Source: Natronorubrum bangense (GTDB lineage: Archaea > Halobacteriota > Halobacteria > Halobacteriales > Natrialbaceae). Taken from it: 64,000 nucleotides of DNA. The stretch lies in assembly GCF_004799645.1 (NCBI RefSeq), contig NZ_CP031305.1:1178001-1242000 (forward strand). The letters are read 5' to 3'. This document shows positions 42,291 through 50,882 of the stretch, in pieces. The notes below the pieces were generated by a model. It saw only the letters and a program-made list of their open reading frames with translations. It ran no database searches and was not told the DNA's origin. Position numbers and translations under genes: made by a program. Each line of letters opens with the position of its first letter. The first letter of the stretch is position 1.

Positions 42291-42977
42291 ATGACGAAGA
42301 ATACAAATAAGTCTGATAGCAGTGGATCGAATCGGCGAACGTTTCTGGCTGCAACGGCAGTCGGCAGTACTCTTCTAGCTGGCTGTCTGAGCAGTGACGA
42401 CGGTGGGGACGACGGTGGCGACAACAACGACGAGCCGACAGCCGAACTCCACGAACGGTACGGCTATCCGACGACGGAAGGCGAAGAGCCGCCAGTCGAG
42501 CCGGACCACGAGGTTGATCTGCTGATGGACCAGCCTGAGCAGGGGCCACCTGTATTTTATTTCGAACCAGTCGGACTCGCGGTCGAGTCAGGTGACGTCG
42601 TCCAGTTCAACTTCAATTCACCCGACCACGCGGTCACGACGTTCCACGAAGCGTTCGGCCGGAGCCACCGTGCGCCGGAAGGCGCCGAGGCGCTGTCCTC
42701 GCCGATGATGGCCGTCGGCACGAACTGGCTGGCCGAGTTCGAGGCGGAAGGCATCTGGGACCTGTACTGTCCACCCCACGAGTCGATGGGGATGGGAATG
42801 CGAATCGTCGTCGATGAGACGACGGGTCCGGCGACGGAACCCGCAGGCGAGATGGAGTACGTGCCCGGCGAGTCGCTGCCGCCCGAAGAACAACTCGCAA
42901 AGACGTACGACAACGAGGCCCTCGAGCCCGAAACCATCCTTGAGGAAGGGAGCGTCGCCTGGGACGACCTCGAGTAA
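42291..42977 (+). CDS. halocyanin/plastocyanin-like Tat lipoprotein
   Basis: 228 residues from ATG 42291, with a Tat signal and lipobox (SNRRTFLAATAVGSTLLAGC) and a low-complexity linker. The cupredoxin domain carries complete type I copper ligands: His in SPDHAVTTFHEAF and the C-P-P-H-E-S-M-G-M loop in LYCPPHESMGMGMRI, followed by a conserved strand. It is a lipid-anchored blue-copper electron carrier on the outer face. Shine-Dalgarno ggagga (42275-42280) lies 10 bases before the ATG. The long C-terminal tail (after residue 180) is acidic and unique. Confidence 0.88.
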   Translation: MTKNTNKSDSSGSNRRTFLAATAVGSTLLAGCLSSDDGGDDGGDNNDEPTAELHERYGYPTTEGEEPPVEPDHEVDLLMDQPEQGPPVFYFEPVGLAVESGDVVQFNFNSPDHAVTTFHEAFGRSHRAPEGAEALSSPMMAVGTNWLAEFEAEGIWDLYCPPHESMGMGMRIVVDETTGPATEPAGEMEYVPGESLPPEEQLAKTYDNEALEPETILEEGSVAWDDLE

Positions 42978-43069
42978 CGTCCGCTCCGCGTAACTAATCG
43001 AGCATGTGCGAGCGGTGACCGAGCCACACGCCCGGTCAATTTTCGAAGATAGACGTCGTCGGTTCCAGT

Positions 43070-43573
43070 ATGTCACGAGTTGCCATCGTGTCCGATACGC
43101 ACATTCCGTCGCGAGCCAGTCGCGTTCCGGACTGGATCGTCGACGAGATCGAGCGAGCCGACCACACGATTCACGCGGGCGATTTCGACTCGAGACGAGC
43201 CTACGACCGGATCGCCGACCTCGCTGGCGGCGAGTTGACGGCAGTGCGTGGAAATACGGATCCCGCAACGCTGCCCGTTCCGACGACGGCGACTGTCGAA
43301 CTCGGTGGCGTGACGTTCGTCGTCACCCACGGGACCGGCTCGTCTGCCGGCTGGCACCAGCGAATCGTCGCCACTGTTCGTGAGGCGGCCGAGCCGGACA
43401 CCGACCCGGTCGCTGTCGCCGGACACACCCACGAGGTGGTCGAAACGACCGTCGACGGCGTGTGCGTGCTCAATCCCGGCAGCGCGACGGCTGCCAGTCC
43501 AGCCGATCGCGAGACGATGCTCGTCGCAACCGTCGACGGCGGGTCGCTCGAGGTCGACCAGCGAACGATGTAG
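43070..43573 (+). CDS. metallophosphoesterase, YfcE/MJ0936 type
   Basis: 167 residues. Metal-ligand motifs in order: SDTHIPSRAS (Asp, His), HAGDFDSRRAY (Asp), VRGNTDPATLP (Asn, Asp), VTHGTGSSAG (His) and VAGHTHEVVETTVDG (His-x-His). These make a dinuclear metal site. Small archaeal proteins of this type hydrolyse phosphodiesters. Substrate unknown. A short intergenic area with a possible TATA-like aattttcg is 33 bases upstream. It is followed by the RHH gene on the same strand after 56 bases. Confidence 0.9.
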   Translation: MSRVAIVSDTHIPSRASRVPDWIVDEIERADHTIHAGDFDSRRAYDRIADLAGGELTAVRGNTDPATLPVPTTATVELGGVTFVVTHGTGSSAGWHQRIVATVREAAEPDTDPVAVAGHTHEVVETTVDGVCVLNPGSATAASPADRETMLVATVDGGSLEVDQRTM

Positions 43574-43629
43574 CGCACAGCCGTCAGGAGTGCGTGAATT
43601 TATACGTTCCTTGCGTCCTACTTACACCC

Positions 43630-44187
43630 ATGACACAGCGCGTCACTGTATCGCTCGACGATGACTCGAGTGCGGCACTCGAGCGGCTGCTCGCCGAGAC
43701 GGGAAACGGCCAGAGTGAAATCGTTCGGCAAGCGCTTGCCTTCTACGCGGCGAACTTCGAGGCCGCGAGCGGACGGCCAAGCGACAACTTAGAACAGTAC
43801 TATCAGATGCTCACGTCGGGCGAGCACGTCCTCCTTGACGTCGACTTCTTACACGCTTTTCTCGAGCACTGCCACGCGGGCGGCGACCCCGATCCGGCGT
43901 TCGTCGAGGCGGCCGACCGCGTCTCAGACTATCACGCCCGCGAGTACGCGGCCCGGTTCGAGGAAGTCGGCGAACTGCTCGAGTGGCTCTCCTTTTGTGG
44001 CTTTCTCGAGGTTCGCTGTGAGGGAGATGGCGTCTACCATATCGTCTTTCCGTCGGAGGCAATCCGCTGGTTTATGACGCGGTTCATCGAGCGGAGCACG
44101 GTCGATCTGCCGACGGAGATTACGATCGAACAGGGCGTTTCGAAAGTGATTATCGCTGAGGATGAATACGACGAACGAACGCGCTGA
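43630..44187 (+). CDS. ribbon-helix-helix regulator with C-terminal sensory domain
   Basis: 185 residues from ATG 43630. N-terminal RHH: QRVTVSLDDDSSAALERLLA then GQSEIVRQALAFYAANFE, a CopG/MetJ-type DNA-binding dimer unit. The remaining 130 residues (LLDVDFLHAFLEHCHAGGDP, SFCGFLEVRCEGDGVYHIVF, then RFIERSTVDLP) form a domain I do not recognise, which probably binds a ligand. The Nramp-like gene follows 126 bases downstream on the same strand. The intervening DNA has a cacac-aacat-gtgtg inverted repeat (44230-44244), so it may regulate that cluster. Confidence 0.75.
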   Translation: MTQRVTVSLDDDSSAALERLLAETGNGQSEIVRQALAFYAANFEAASGRPSDNLEQYYQMLTSGEHVLLDVDFLHAFLEHCHAGGDPDPAFVEAADRVSDYHAREYAARFEEVGELLEWLSFCGFLEVRCEGDGVYHIVFPSEAIRWFMTRFIERSTVDLPTEITIEQGVSKVIIAEDEYDERTR

Positions 44188-44313
44188 GCGCTTTCTGTCG
44201 AGCGTTCATACTACTTCATACATTTTCACACAACATGTGTGTCGATTCAGCCGACAGTGAGTGTGGTATGTACACCGCTTAACAACCCTTTTGTCTCTCT
44301 CAGAAAGGGGTTC

Positions 44314-45534
44314 ATGTGGACACATATCATGGGAGTTATTGACCGACTCAAGGCGATCGGACCGGGCGCGCTCGTTGCAGCAGCGTTCGTCGGTCCGGGA
44401 ACGGTAACGACGGCAAGCGTGATCGGCGCAGAGTACGCGTACCTGCTCGTGTGGACGATCGCGTTTTCGATTCTGGCGACGATCGTGCTCCAGGAGATGA
44501 GTGCGCGACTCGGACTGGTCTCGAAGGAAGGACTCGGCGAAGCGTTCCGAGATGAGTTCTCGAACCCGCTGGCGAAGGGCATAACCGTCGCGCTCGTCGT
44601 GAGCGCAATCGGGATCGGGACGGCGGCGTTCCAGACGGGGAACATCGTCGGCGGTGCAGCCGGCCTGTCGACGATCACCGGCATTAGCGAGAACATCTGG
44701 GGACCAGTGATCGGGTTGGTTGCCGCCAGCCTGCTGTGGACGGCCAACTACAAGCTGATCGAGCGGGTTTTCATCGGCCTCGTGATCGTCATGGGGCTTG
44801 CGTTCGTGATCAACGCTGCTGTCGTCCGACCGGATCTGGGCGCGCTCGGCGGCGGGCTCGTGCCGACGGTTCCCGAGGGCTCGGCGTACCTGATCGCCGG
44901 CCTCATCGGAACGACCGTCGTCGGCTACAACCTGTTCTTGCACGCGAGTACCGTCCAAGAGCGCTGGGATGGCGCGAGTGACCTCGCGGAATGTCGGACG
45001 GACACGGTCGCGATGATCGCCATCGGCGGCCTCATCACGACCTCGATCGTCGTCACGGCAGCCGCGGTGTTCCCCGAGGGGACCCAGATCGCTGACGTCG
45101 GCGCGATGGCCGACCAACTCGAGCCCGTCTTCGGCGGCTACGCGCTCACGTTCTTCGCGATCGGTCTCTTTGCGGCCGGCTTTACCAGCGCGATGAGCGC
45201 TCCGCTTGCGGGGGCCTACGCCACCGCAGGCGCACTCGGCTGGGAACGCGACCTGAAATCGACGCGCTTCCGTGCGATCTGGATGACGATCCTCGGTACC
45301 GGGATCGTCTTCTCGGCGCTGGATTACAACCCCGTCGAGGTGATCGTCTTCGCACAGGTCGCAAACGGACTCCTCTTGCCGATTCTGGCCGTCTTCCTCA
45401 TCTACGCGATGAACAACGACGACCTGCTGGGCGAACACACCAACACGACGCTCCAGAACGTCCTCGGTGGTATCGTGACGCTGGTCGTCATCGGTATCGG
45501 TATTCGAACGCTCTACGACGTTTTGATTCTCTAA
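44314..45534 (+). CDS. Nramp-family transporter with non-canonical TM1 and TM6 motifs
   Basis: 406 residues from ATG 44314 (ATG 44329 is also possible), 11 membrane helices. The overall match to Nramp/SLC11 is clear: FVGPGTVTTASVIGAEYAYL in TM1, IGTTVVGYNLFLHASTVQER in TM6, and YALTFFAIGLFAAGFTSAMS. The usual metal-binding DPGN of TM1 is GPGT and the MPH of TM6 is VGY, so the metal ligands Asp, Asn and Met are lost. It directly precedes hyuA by 4 bases. The substrate is therefore probably not Mn or Fe; it may be another ion or a small organic molecule. Confidence 0.85.
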   Translation: MWTHIMGVIDRLKAIGPGALVAAAFVGPGTVTTASVIGAEYAYLLVWTIAFSILATIVLQEMSARLGLVSKEGLGEAFRDEFSNPLAKGITVALVVSAIGIGTAAFQTGNIVGGAAGLSTITGISENIWGPVIGLVAASLLWTANYKLIERVFIGLVIVMGLAFVINAAVVRPDLGALGGGLVPTVPEGSAYLIAGLIGTTVVGYNLFLHASTVQERWDGASDLAECRTDTVAMIAIGGLITTSIVVTAAAVFPEGTQIADVGAMADQLEPVFGGYALTFFAIGLFAAGFTSAMSAPLAGAYATAGALGWERDLKSTRFRAIWMTILGTGIVFSALDYNPVEVIVFAQVANGLLLPILAVFLIYAMNNDDLLGEHTNTTLQNVLGGIVTLVVIGIGIRTLYDVLIL

Positions 45535-45538
45535 GTAC

Positions 45539-47617
45539 ATGGCAGATTCAGAGACACACGACACGGCGACGGACGTATCGAACGACAGCACCGCAACCAC
45601 CAGCGACGAGGCCACGCGAATCGGCGTCGACGTTGGCGGGACGTTCACCGACGTCGCGCTCTCGGTCGACGACCGACTCGTCACCGCGAAGGTGCCCTCG
45701 ACCGATCCCCAGCATCTGGGCGTCCTCGAGGGCCTGTACAAAGCCTGTGAGCGAGCGGACATCGATCCCAGCGAGATCGACGAGTTCGCCCACGCGATGA
45801 CCGTCTCGGTCAACGCCCTGCTCGAGCGCGGCGGCGCGAAGACCGCCCTCGTGACGACCGAGGGGTTCCGCGACGTACTCGAGATCGGTCGCCAGGATCG
45901 GCCGGATCTCTACGACCTCGAGGCCGAGAAACCCGAACCCGTCGTCCCACGGGAACGGCGCTTCGAGATCGACGAGCGGACGACGCCAGCGGGCGTCGAA
46001 ACGCCGGTCGACCCCGAAGACGTCCGCGACCTCGCGGCGACGCTGCGCGACCGCGACGTCGAGGCGGTCGCGATCTGTCTATTGCATGCCTACGCCGACC
46101 CCGAGAACGAACAGCTCGTCGCGGAGACGCTGCGCGAGGAACTCGAGGTCCCCGTTTCGGCCTCGAACGAGGTGCTCGCGGAGTTCCGTGAGTTCGAGCG
46201 CACGTCGACGACGGCCGTCGACGCCTACGTCCGGCCCGCGATCGACACCTACGTCGGCCGGCTGGTCGAGGAAGCCGAAGATGCCGGGGTGCCGGCACCG
46301 CAGATCATGCAGGCAAACGGTGGGATCGCCGACCCCGAGACAGTGCGCGAACACGCCGTCACGACGACGATGTCCGGCCCCGCCGCGGGCGTCGTGGGCG
46401 CTGCAGCGACCGTTGACGACGACGACACCGAAGGGCTCGTCACCTTCGACATGGGCGGCACCTCGAGCGACGTGAGCCTCGTTCGGGACGGACAGGCAGC
46501 CCGGACTACCGACGCCGAGATTGCCGGCCTCCCGATCCGAACGCCGATGGTCGACGTCAACACCGTCGGCGCGGGCGGGGGCTCGATCGCGTGGGTCGAC
46601 GCTGGCGGCGCGCTTCGCGTCGGCCCGCAGTCGTCGGGTGCCGACCCCGGCCCGGCCTGCTACGGCCGCGGCGGAACCGACCCAACTGTCACGGACGCCA
46701 ACGTCGTCCTGGGCTACATCGGCCCCGAGACGGCACTCGGCGGCGAGATGACCCTCGATGTCGAGGCAGCCCACGACGCCCTCGAGCGACTGGCCGACGA
46801 GGCCGGCCTCGAGAGCGCACTCGAGGCGGCCCGCGGCGTCTACCGCGTGGCCAACGCGACGATGACTCGGACGATCCGATCGGTGACGGTCGAACGCGGC
46901 CACGACCCCCGCGAGTTCGCACTCGTCGCCTTCGGCGGCGCGGGTCCGATGCACGCGACGGCGCTCGCCGACTCACTCGAGGTCAATCGCGTCGTCGTCC
47001 CACGACCGGGTGGAGTGCTCTCGGCGTTCGGGCTGCTCGCAGCCGATGAAAGCTATGACGCCGTGCGAACGGTCGGCGTTGGACTCGACGGCGCAGAAAC
47101 GACCCGACTGGAGGACGTCTACGACGACCTCGTCGAGGACGTGCTCGCGGACGCCTCCGACCGCGAGGCGGCACGCGTCGAACGCGCGGCCGACTGTCGG
47201 TATGCGGGCCAGAGCTTCGAGCTGACCGTCCCCGTCGACGAGTCGGTCGACCCTGAGGCGGTCGCAACGCGGTTCCACGAGGCCCACGAGCAGGCCTACG
47301 GCTACGCGATGGCGGAATCGATCGAGATCGTCAACCTCCGGGCGACGGCAACCGTTCCCGGCACTGACCCCGTCGTTCGCCACGACGGCGCGGGCGACGC
47401 GCTCGTCGGCACCCGGGAGGCGCACTTCCCCGGGATCGGCACCGAGCCGCGAAAGGCGACCGTCTACGCGCGCGACCGCCTCGAGGCTGGCGCAACGATT
47501 TCCGGGCCAGCGGTTCTCGAACAGGCCGAAAGTACGACCGTCGTCCCGCCGACCTGGGCGGGCGAGATCGAAGCGGATGGAACCCTCGTGCTGACTCGAG
47601 AGGGGGTGGACAACTGA
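45539..47617 (+). CDS. hyuA: hydantoinase/oxoprolinase subunit A
   Basis: 692 residues. The first 20 residues are low complexity; then TRIGVDVGGTFTDVALSVDD (ATP-binding phosphate loop of the ASKHA fold), DEFAHAMTVSVNALLERGGA, LVTFDMGGTSSDVSLVRDG and VVPRPGGVLSAFGLLAADES match hydantoinase A. With subunit B it cleaves hydantoins or 5-oxoproline in an ATP-dependent way. It starts 4 bases after the Nramp-like gene and overlaps hyuB by one base (TGATG). All genes to 51902 are on one strand. Confidence 0.93.
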   Translation: MADSETHDTATDVSNDSTATTSDEATRIGVDVGGTFTDVALSVDDRLVTAKVPSTDPQHLGVLEGLYKACERADIDPSEIDEFAHAMTVSVNALLERGGAKTALVTTEGFRDVLEIGRQDRPDLYDLEAEKPEPVVPRERRFEIDERTTPAGVETPVDPEDVRDLAATLRDRDVEAVAICLLHAYADPENEQLVAETLREELEVPVSASNEVLAEFREFERTSTTAVDAYVRPAIDTYVGRLVEEAEDAGVPAPQIMQANGGIADPETVREHAVTTTMSGPAAGVVGAAATVDDDDTEGLVTFDMGGTSSDVSLVRDGQAARTTDAEIAGLPIRTPMVDVNTVGAGGGSIAWVDAGGALRVGPQSSGADPGPACYGRGGTDPTVTDANVVLGYIGPETALGGEMTLDVEAAHDALERLADEAGLESALEAARGVYRVANATMTRTIRSVTVERGHDPREFALVAFGGAGPMHATALADSLEVNRVVVPRPGGVLSAFGLLAADESYDAVRTVGVGLDGAETTRLEDVYDDLVEDVLADASDREAARVERAADCRYAGQSFELTVPVDESVDPEAVATRFHEAHEQAYGYAMAESIEIVNLRATATVPGTDPVVRHDGAGDALVGTREAHFPGIGTEPRKATVYARDRLEAGATISGPAVLEQAESTTVVPPTWAGEIEADGTLVLTREGVDN

Positions 47618-49269
47618 TGACGACGAACCAACTGCAGCCGACCGCCGACAGTATCGATCCCGTGACCCTCGAGGTCCTGCGCAACCAACTCGAGAGCGTC
47701 GCCGAGGAGATGGGCCAGACCCTGATCCGCGGTGCGTACTCGCCGAACATCAAGGAACGCCGTGACTGCTCGACGGCGCTGTTCGACGCCGAGGGGCGGA
47801 TGATCGCCCAGGCCGAACACATCCCGGTCCACCTCGGCGCGATGCCCGCATCCGTCGACGCCGTCCGCGAGTACGACCCCAAGCCGGGCGACGTCTTCGT
47901 GCTCAACGACCCGTTCAGGGGTGGGACACACCTTCCCGACGTGACGATGGTCTCGCCGCTTGCGCCGCCCAACGGCGACGGCGAGGGCGAAATCGTCGGC
48001 TACGCGGTCTCTCGAGCCCACCACGCCGACGTCGGTGGGATGACGCCAGGGAGCATGCCCGCTGGTGCACGGGAGATCTATCAGGAGGGGCTTCGACTCC
48101 CACCAACGCGGCTCGTCGACGGCGGCGAACCCCGCGAAGACGTCCGTGCGCTGATCCTCGCGAACGTCCGCAACGCCACCGAGCGCCGCGCCGACCTTCG
48201 CGCCCAGCTCGCGGCCAACGAACGCGCTGAGGATCGACTCGCCGCGCTGTTCAACGAACACGGCCGTGAGACCGTCCTCGCCGGCTTCGACGCCGTCATC
48301 GACTACTCCCACGAGCGGATCGCCGACGAGATCGACGCCCTGCCCGACGGCAGCTATCAGGCGAGCGATGTCCTCGAGGGCGACGGCATCACCGACGACG
48401 ATATCGAAATCTGCGTTACCGTGACCATCGACGGCGAGTCGATCGACGTCGACTTCTCGGGGACCGACGACCAACTCGAGGGGAATCTGAACGCGCCGCT
48501 GGCGGTCGCCAAGAGCGCGACCTACTTCGTCGTTCGCTGTGTGACCGACCCGGAAATTCCGCCGAACCACGGCTGTTACGGGCCGGTAAGTGTCCACGCA
48601 CCCGAAGGCTCACTGCTGAATCCGGAGGTCCCCGCGGCGGTCGTCGGCGGCAACGTCGAGACCAGCCAGCGAGTCACGGACGTCGTCTTCACCGCACTCG
48701 CCGAAGCCACGCCCGAGCGTGTCCCCGCCCAGAGTCAGGGGACGATGAACAACCTGACCATCGGCGGCCGGGATAGTTCCTTTACGTACTACGAGACGAT
48801 CGCCGGCGGCTTCGGCGCGCGCGCCGACCGCGACGGGATGGACGGCGTGCAGGTCGGGATGACGAACACGCTCAACACGCCCATCGAGTCACTCGAGACC
48901 GAGTACCCGCTTCGCATCGATCGCTACGCGTTCCGGGCCGACAGCGGCGGTCGTGGCAAGTTCCGCGGCGGCCTCGGCCTCGAGCGAACGGTCACCGTCG
49001 AGACGGATGCGACGGTCTCGCTGCTGACCGAACGCCGTCGCCACGCGCCACGGGGTGTCGCCGGCGGCGAGAACGGTGCCACCGGGGAGAATCTGATCGA
49101 CGGCGAGCCTGTCGCGGCGAAGACCACTGTCGACGTCGACGCCGGGACCACGGTGACGGTGCGAACGCCCGGCGGCGGCGGCCACGGCGACCCCGACGAG
49201 CGCGACCCCGACGCGCTCGAGGCCGACCGCGCTGCCGGCAAGCGAACCGAGTCCGACGAGGAGGCGTGA
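47617..49269 (+). CDS. hyuB: hydantoinase/oxoprolinase subunit B
   Basis: 550 residues. DPVTLEVLRNQLESVAEEMG at the start, ERRDCSTALFDAEGRMIAQA, DVFVLNDPFRGGTHLPDVTM and YAVSRAHHADVGGMTPGSMP are hallmarks of hydantoinase B. GGFGARADRDGMDGVQVGMT and TVRTPGGGGHGDPDERDPD near the C-terminus complete the pattern. It acts with subunit A on five-membered cyclic amides. The start overlaps hyuA by one base. The DNA shows very low frame ambiguity and high third-position GC, like its neighbours. Confidence 0.93.
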   Translation: MTTNQLQPTADSIDPVTLEVLRNQLESVAEEMGQTLIRGAYSPNIKERRDCSTALFDAEGRMIAQAEHIPVHLGAMPASVDAVREYDPKPGDVFVLNDPFRGGTHLPDVTMVSPLAPPNGDGEGEIVGYAVSRAHHADVGGMTPGSMPAGAREIYQEGLRLPPTRLVDGGEPREDVRALILANVRNATERRADLRAQLAANERAEDRLAALFNEHGRETVLAGFDAVIDYSHERIADEIDALPDGSYQASDVLEGDGITDDDIEICVTVTIDGESIDVDFSGTDDQLEGNLNAPLAVAKSATYFVVRCVTDPEIPPNHGCYGPVSVHAPEGSLLNPEVPAAVVGGNVETSQRVTDVVFTALAEATPERVPAQSQGTMNNLTIGGRDSSFTYYETIAGGFGARADRDGMDGVQVGMTNTLNTPIESLETEYPLRIDRYAFRADSGGRGKFRGGLGLERTVTVETDATVSLLTERRRHAPRGVAGGENGATGENLIDGEPVAAKTTVDVDAGTTVTVRTPGGGGHGDPDERDPDALEADRAAGKRTESDEEA

Positions 49270-50009
49270 CCACGATGGACCCCGACGCCGACGCGAGCGG
49301 CCGACTGGGGCTGGTTGTCCCCTCCTCGAACACGACGGCTGAACCGGAGTTTCGCCACGCCTTGCCCGACGACATCACCGTCCACGGCGCGCGCATGGCA
49401 CTCGAGTCCGTGACCGTCGACGCGCTCGACGCGATGAGCGACGACGCGGCGCGGGCAGCCGAGTTGCTGGGTCACGCCGACGTCGACGCGGTCGCCTACG
49501 CCTGTACCACCGGCAGCCTACTCCACGGGCCGGGGTTCGACGCCGAACTCGAGACCCGACTGCAGGAGGCGGCCGGCGTGCCGGCGGTCGCGACGGCTCG
49601 GTCGGTCGTCCGCGCCCTCGAGGCACTCGACGCCGACCGGATCGCGGTGCTGACGCCGTACACCGCTGATCTCGACGCGAAAGAACGCGCGTTCCTCGAG
49701 GCCGCCGGGTTCGAAGTGGCGACGATCGAGGGTCGTGGAATCGAGGCGAACACCGAGATCGGCGCGTTGACACCAGCGGACGCGACCCGACAGGTGGAAA
49801 CGAGCCTCGGAGATGCGGCCATCGGCGACGACGTCGACGCCGTCTTCGTCTCCTGTACGAACTACCGCTCGCTCGCCGCCGTTTCGGGCCTCGAGGCGAC
49901 ACTCGAGGTGCCGGTAATCACGAGCAACGGGGCGACGCTGTGGGATGTCTGTGGGGTCGCCGGCGTCGACTGCGACGGGCCGGGTGTGCTGTTCAACCGC
50001 GAACCGTAA
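49266..50009 (+). CDS. Asp/Glu racemase-superfamily enzyme (maleate isomerase/arylmalonate decarboxylase-like)
   Basis: 247 residues. GTG 49266 overlaps the hyuB stop by 4 bases (GTGA); ATG 49275 is an alternative. It has GRLGLVVPSSNTTAEPEFRH, then the first catalytic Cys in AVAYACTTGSLLHGP and the second in AVFVSCTNYRSLAAV, the two-Cys arrangement of the racemase fold. The N-terminal part is typical of maleate cis-trans isomerase and AMDase, not of hydantoin racemase itself. In the hydantoinase operon it could isomerise or decarboxylate the ring-opened product. Confidence 0.85.
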   Translation: MTTMDPDADASGRLGLVVPSSNTTAEPEFRHALPDDITVHGARMALESVTVDALDAMSDDAARAAELLGHADVDAVAYACTTGSLLHGPGFDAELETRLQEAAGVPAVATARSVVRALEALDADRIAVLTPYTADLDAKERAFLEAAGFEVATIEGRGIEANTEIGALTPADATRQVETSLGDAAIGDDVDAVFVSCTNYRSLAAVSGLEATLEVPVITSNGATLWDVCGVAGVDCDGPGVLFNREP

Positions 50010-50091
50010 GCTCGGCGAACGCCGTCCCGAAACAGTGACTCCATTCTCCGGTGACGGTGCGCTTTTGACGCCGGTGTCCTACCCATCGAGT

Positions 50092-50862
50092 ATGGAACTC
50101 ACCCCAGTGACGGATCTGCCCGAGATCCGTCCCGGCGACGACATCGCAGCCCTCGTCGCGGATCGGGCCGATCTCGAGGCCGGTGACGTCCTCACGGTCG
50201 CGAGCACGATCGTCTCGAAGGCTGAGGGGCGAATGGCGGATCTCGAGGACTACCCTGTCAGCGGCCGTGCCGAGGAGATTGCCGACCGACTCGAGGAGCT
50301 CACCGGCGAGGAGAAAGACCCGCGGTTCGCACAGGCCGTCTTGGAGGAGAGCACGGAGTTGCTGATCGACGCCCCCTTCCTGCTGACCGAGACCCGGTTC
50401 GGGCATATCAGCGTCAACGCGGGCATCGATCGCTCGAACGTGCCGAATCACGACATCTTGCTCCTGCCGAAGAAGCCGACCGAGAGCGCCGAGCGGATTC
50501 GGTCGGGGCTCGCGGCCCGCAGAATCGAGGACGTCGCCGTGATCGTCACCGACACCTGCGGCCGTCCGTTCCGTCACGGCCAACGTGGCGTTGCACTCGG
50601 CTGGGCGGGGATGCCCGCGAGCCGGGACTGGCGTGGCGAACTCGACCGCGACGGCCACGAACTCGGCGTCACCGTCCAGTCCGTGGTCGACGAACTCGCA
50701 TCGGCGGCGAACCTCGTCACTGGGGAGGGTGCCGGCGGGACGCCCGCGGTCGTCGTCCGCGACTGGGCGTTCGGCGACCACGCGGGCAGCGACGAACTGT
50801 TCCGATCGGTCGAAGACGACCTCGTTCGACAGGCGCTACGGGAGTGGAGTATCGACGACTGA
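50092..50862 (+). CDS. cofE: coenzyme F420-0:L-glutamate ligase
   Basis: 256 residues from ATG 50092 (MELTPVTDLPEIRPGDDIAA). The CofE pattern is complete: TVASTIVSKAEGRMADLEDY, ETRFGHISVNAGIDRSNVP, VIVTDTCGRPFRHGQRGVALG and LVTGEGAGGTPAVVVRDWAF. It adds gamma-linked glutamates to F420-0 using GTP and divalent metal. The gene is 82 bases after the racemase-like gene and 20 before the F420-type oxidoreductase gene, so the latter is probably cotranscribed. Confidence 0.93.
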   Translation: MELTPVTDLPEIRPGDDIAALVADRADLEAGDVLTVASTIVSKAEGRMADLEDYPVSGRAEEIADRLEELTGEEKDPRFAQAVLEESTELLIDAPFLLTETRFGHISVNAGIDRSNVPNHDILLLPKKPTESAERIRSGLAARRIEDVAVIVTDTCGRPFRHGQRGVALGWAGMPASRDWRGELDRDGHELGVTVQSVVDELASAANLVTGEGAGGTPAVVVRDWAFGDHAGSDELFRSVEDDLVRQALREWSIDD

Positions 50863-50882
50863 GCACGATTTTGACTGTACTT

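Noticed and set aside
44206..45813. 535-residue minus-strand frame
   Set aside because: It is fully antisense to the Nramp-like gene and the start of hyuA, is rich in Arg/Asp/His, and has no motif; a shadow of GC-rich coding sequence.
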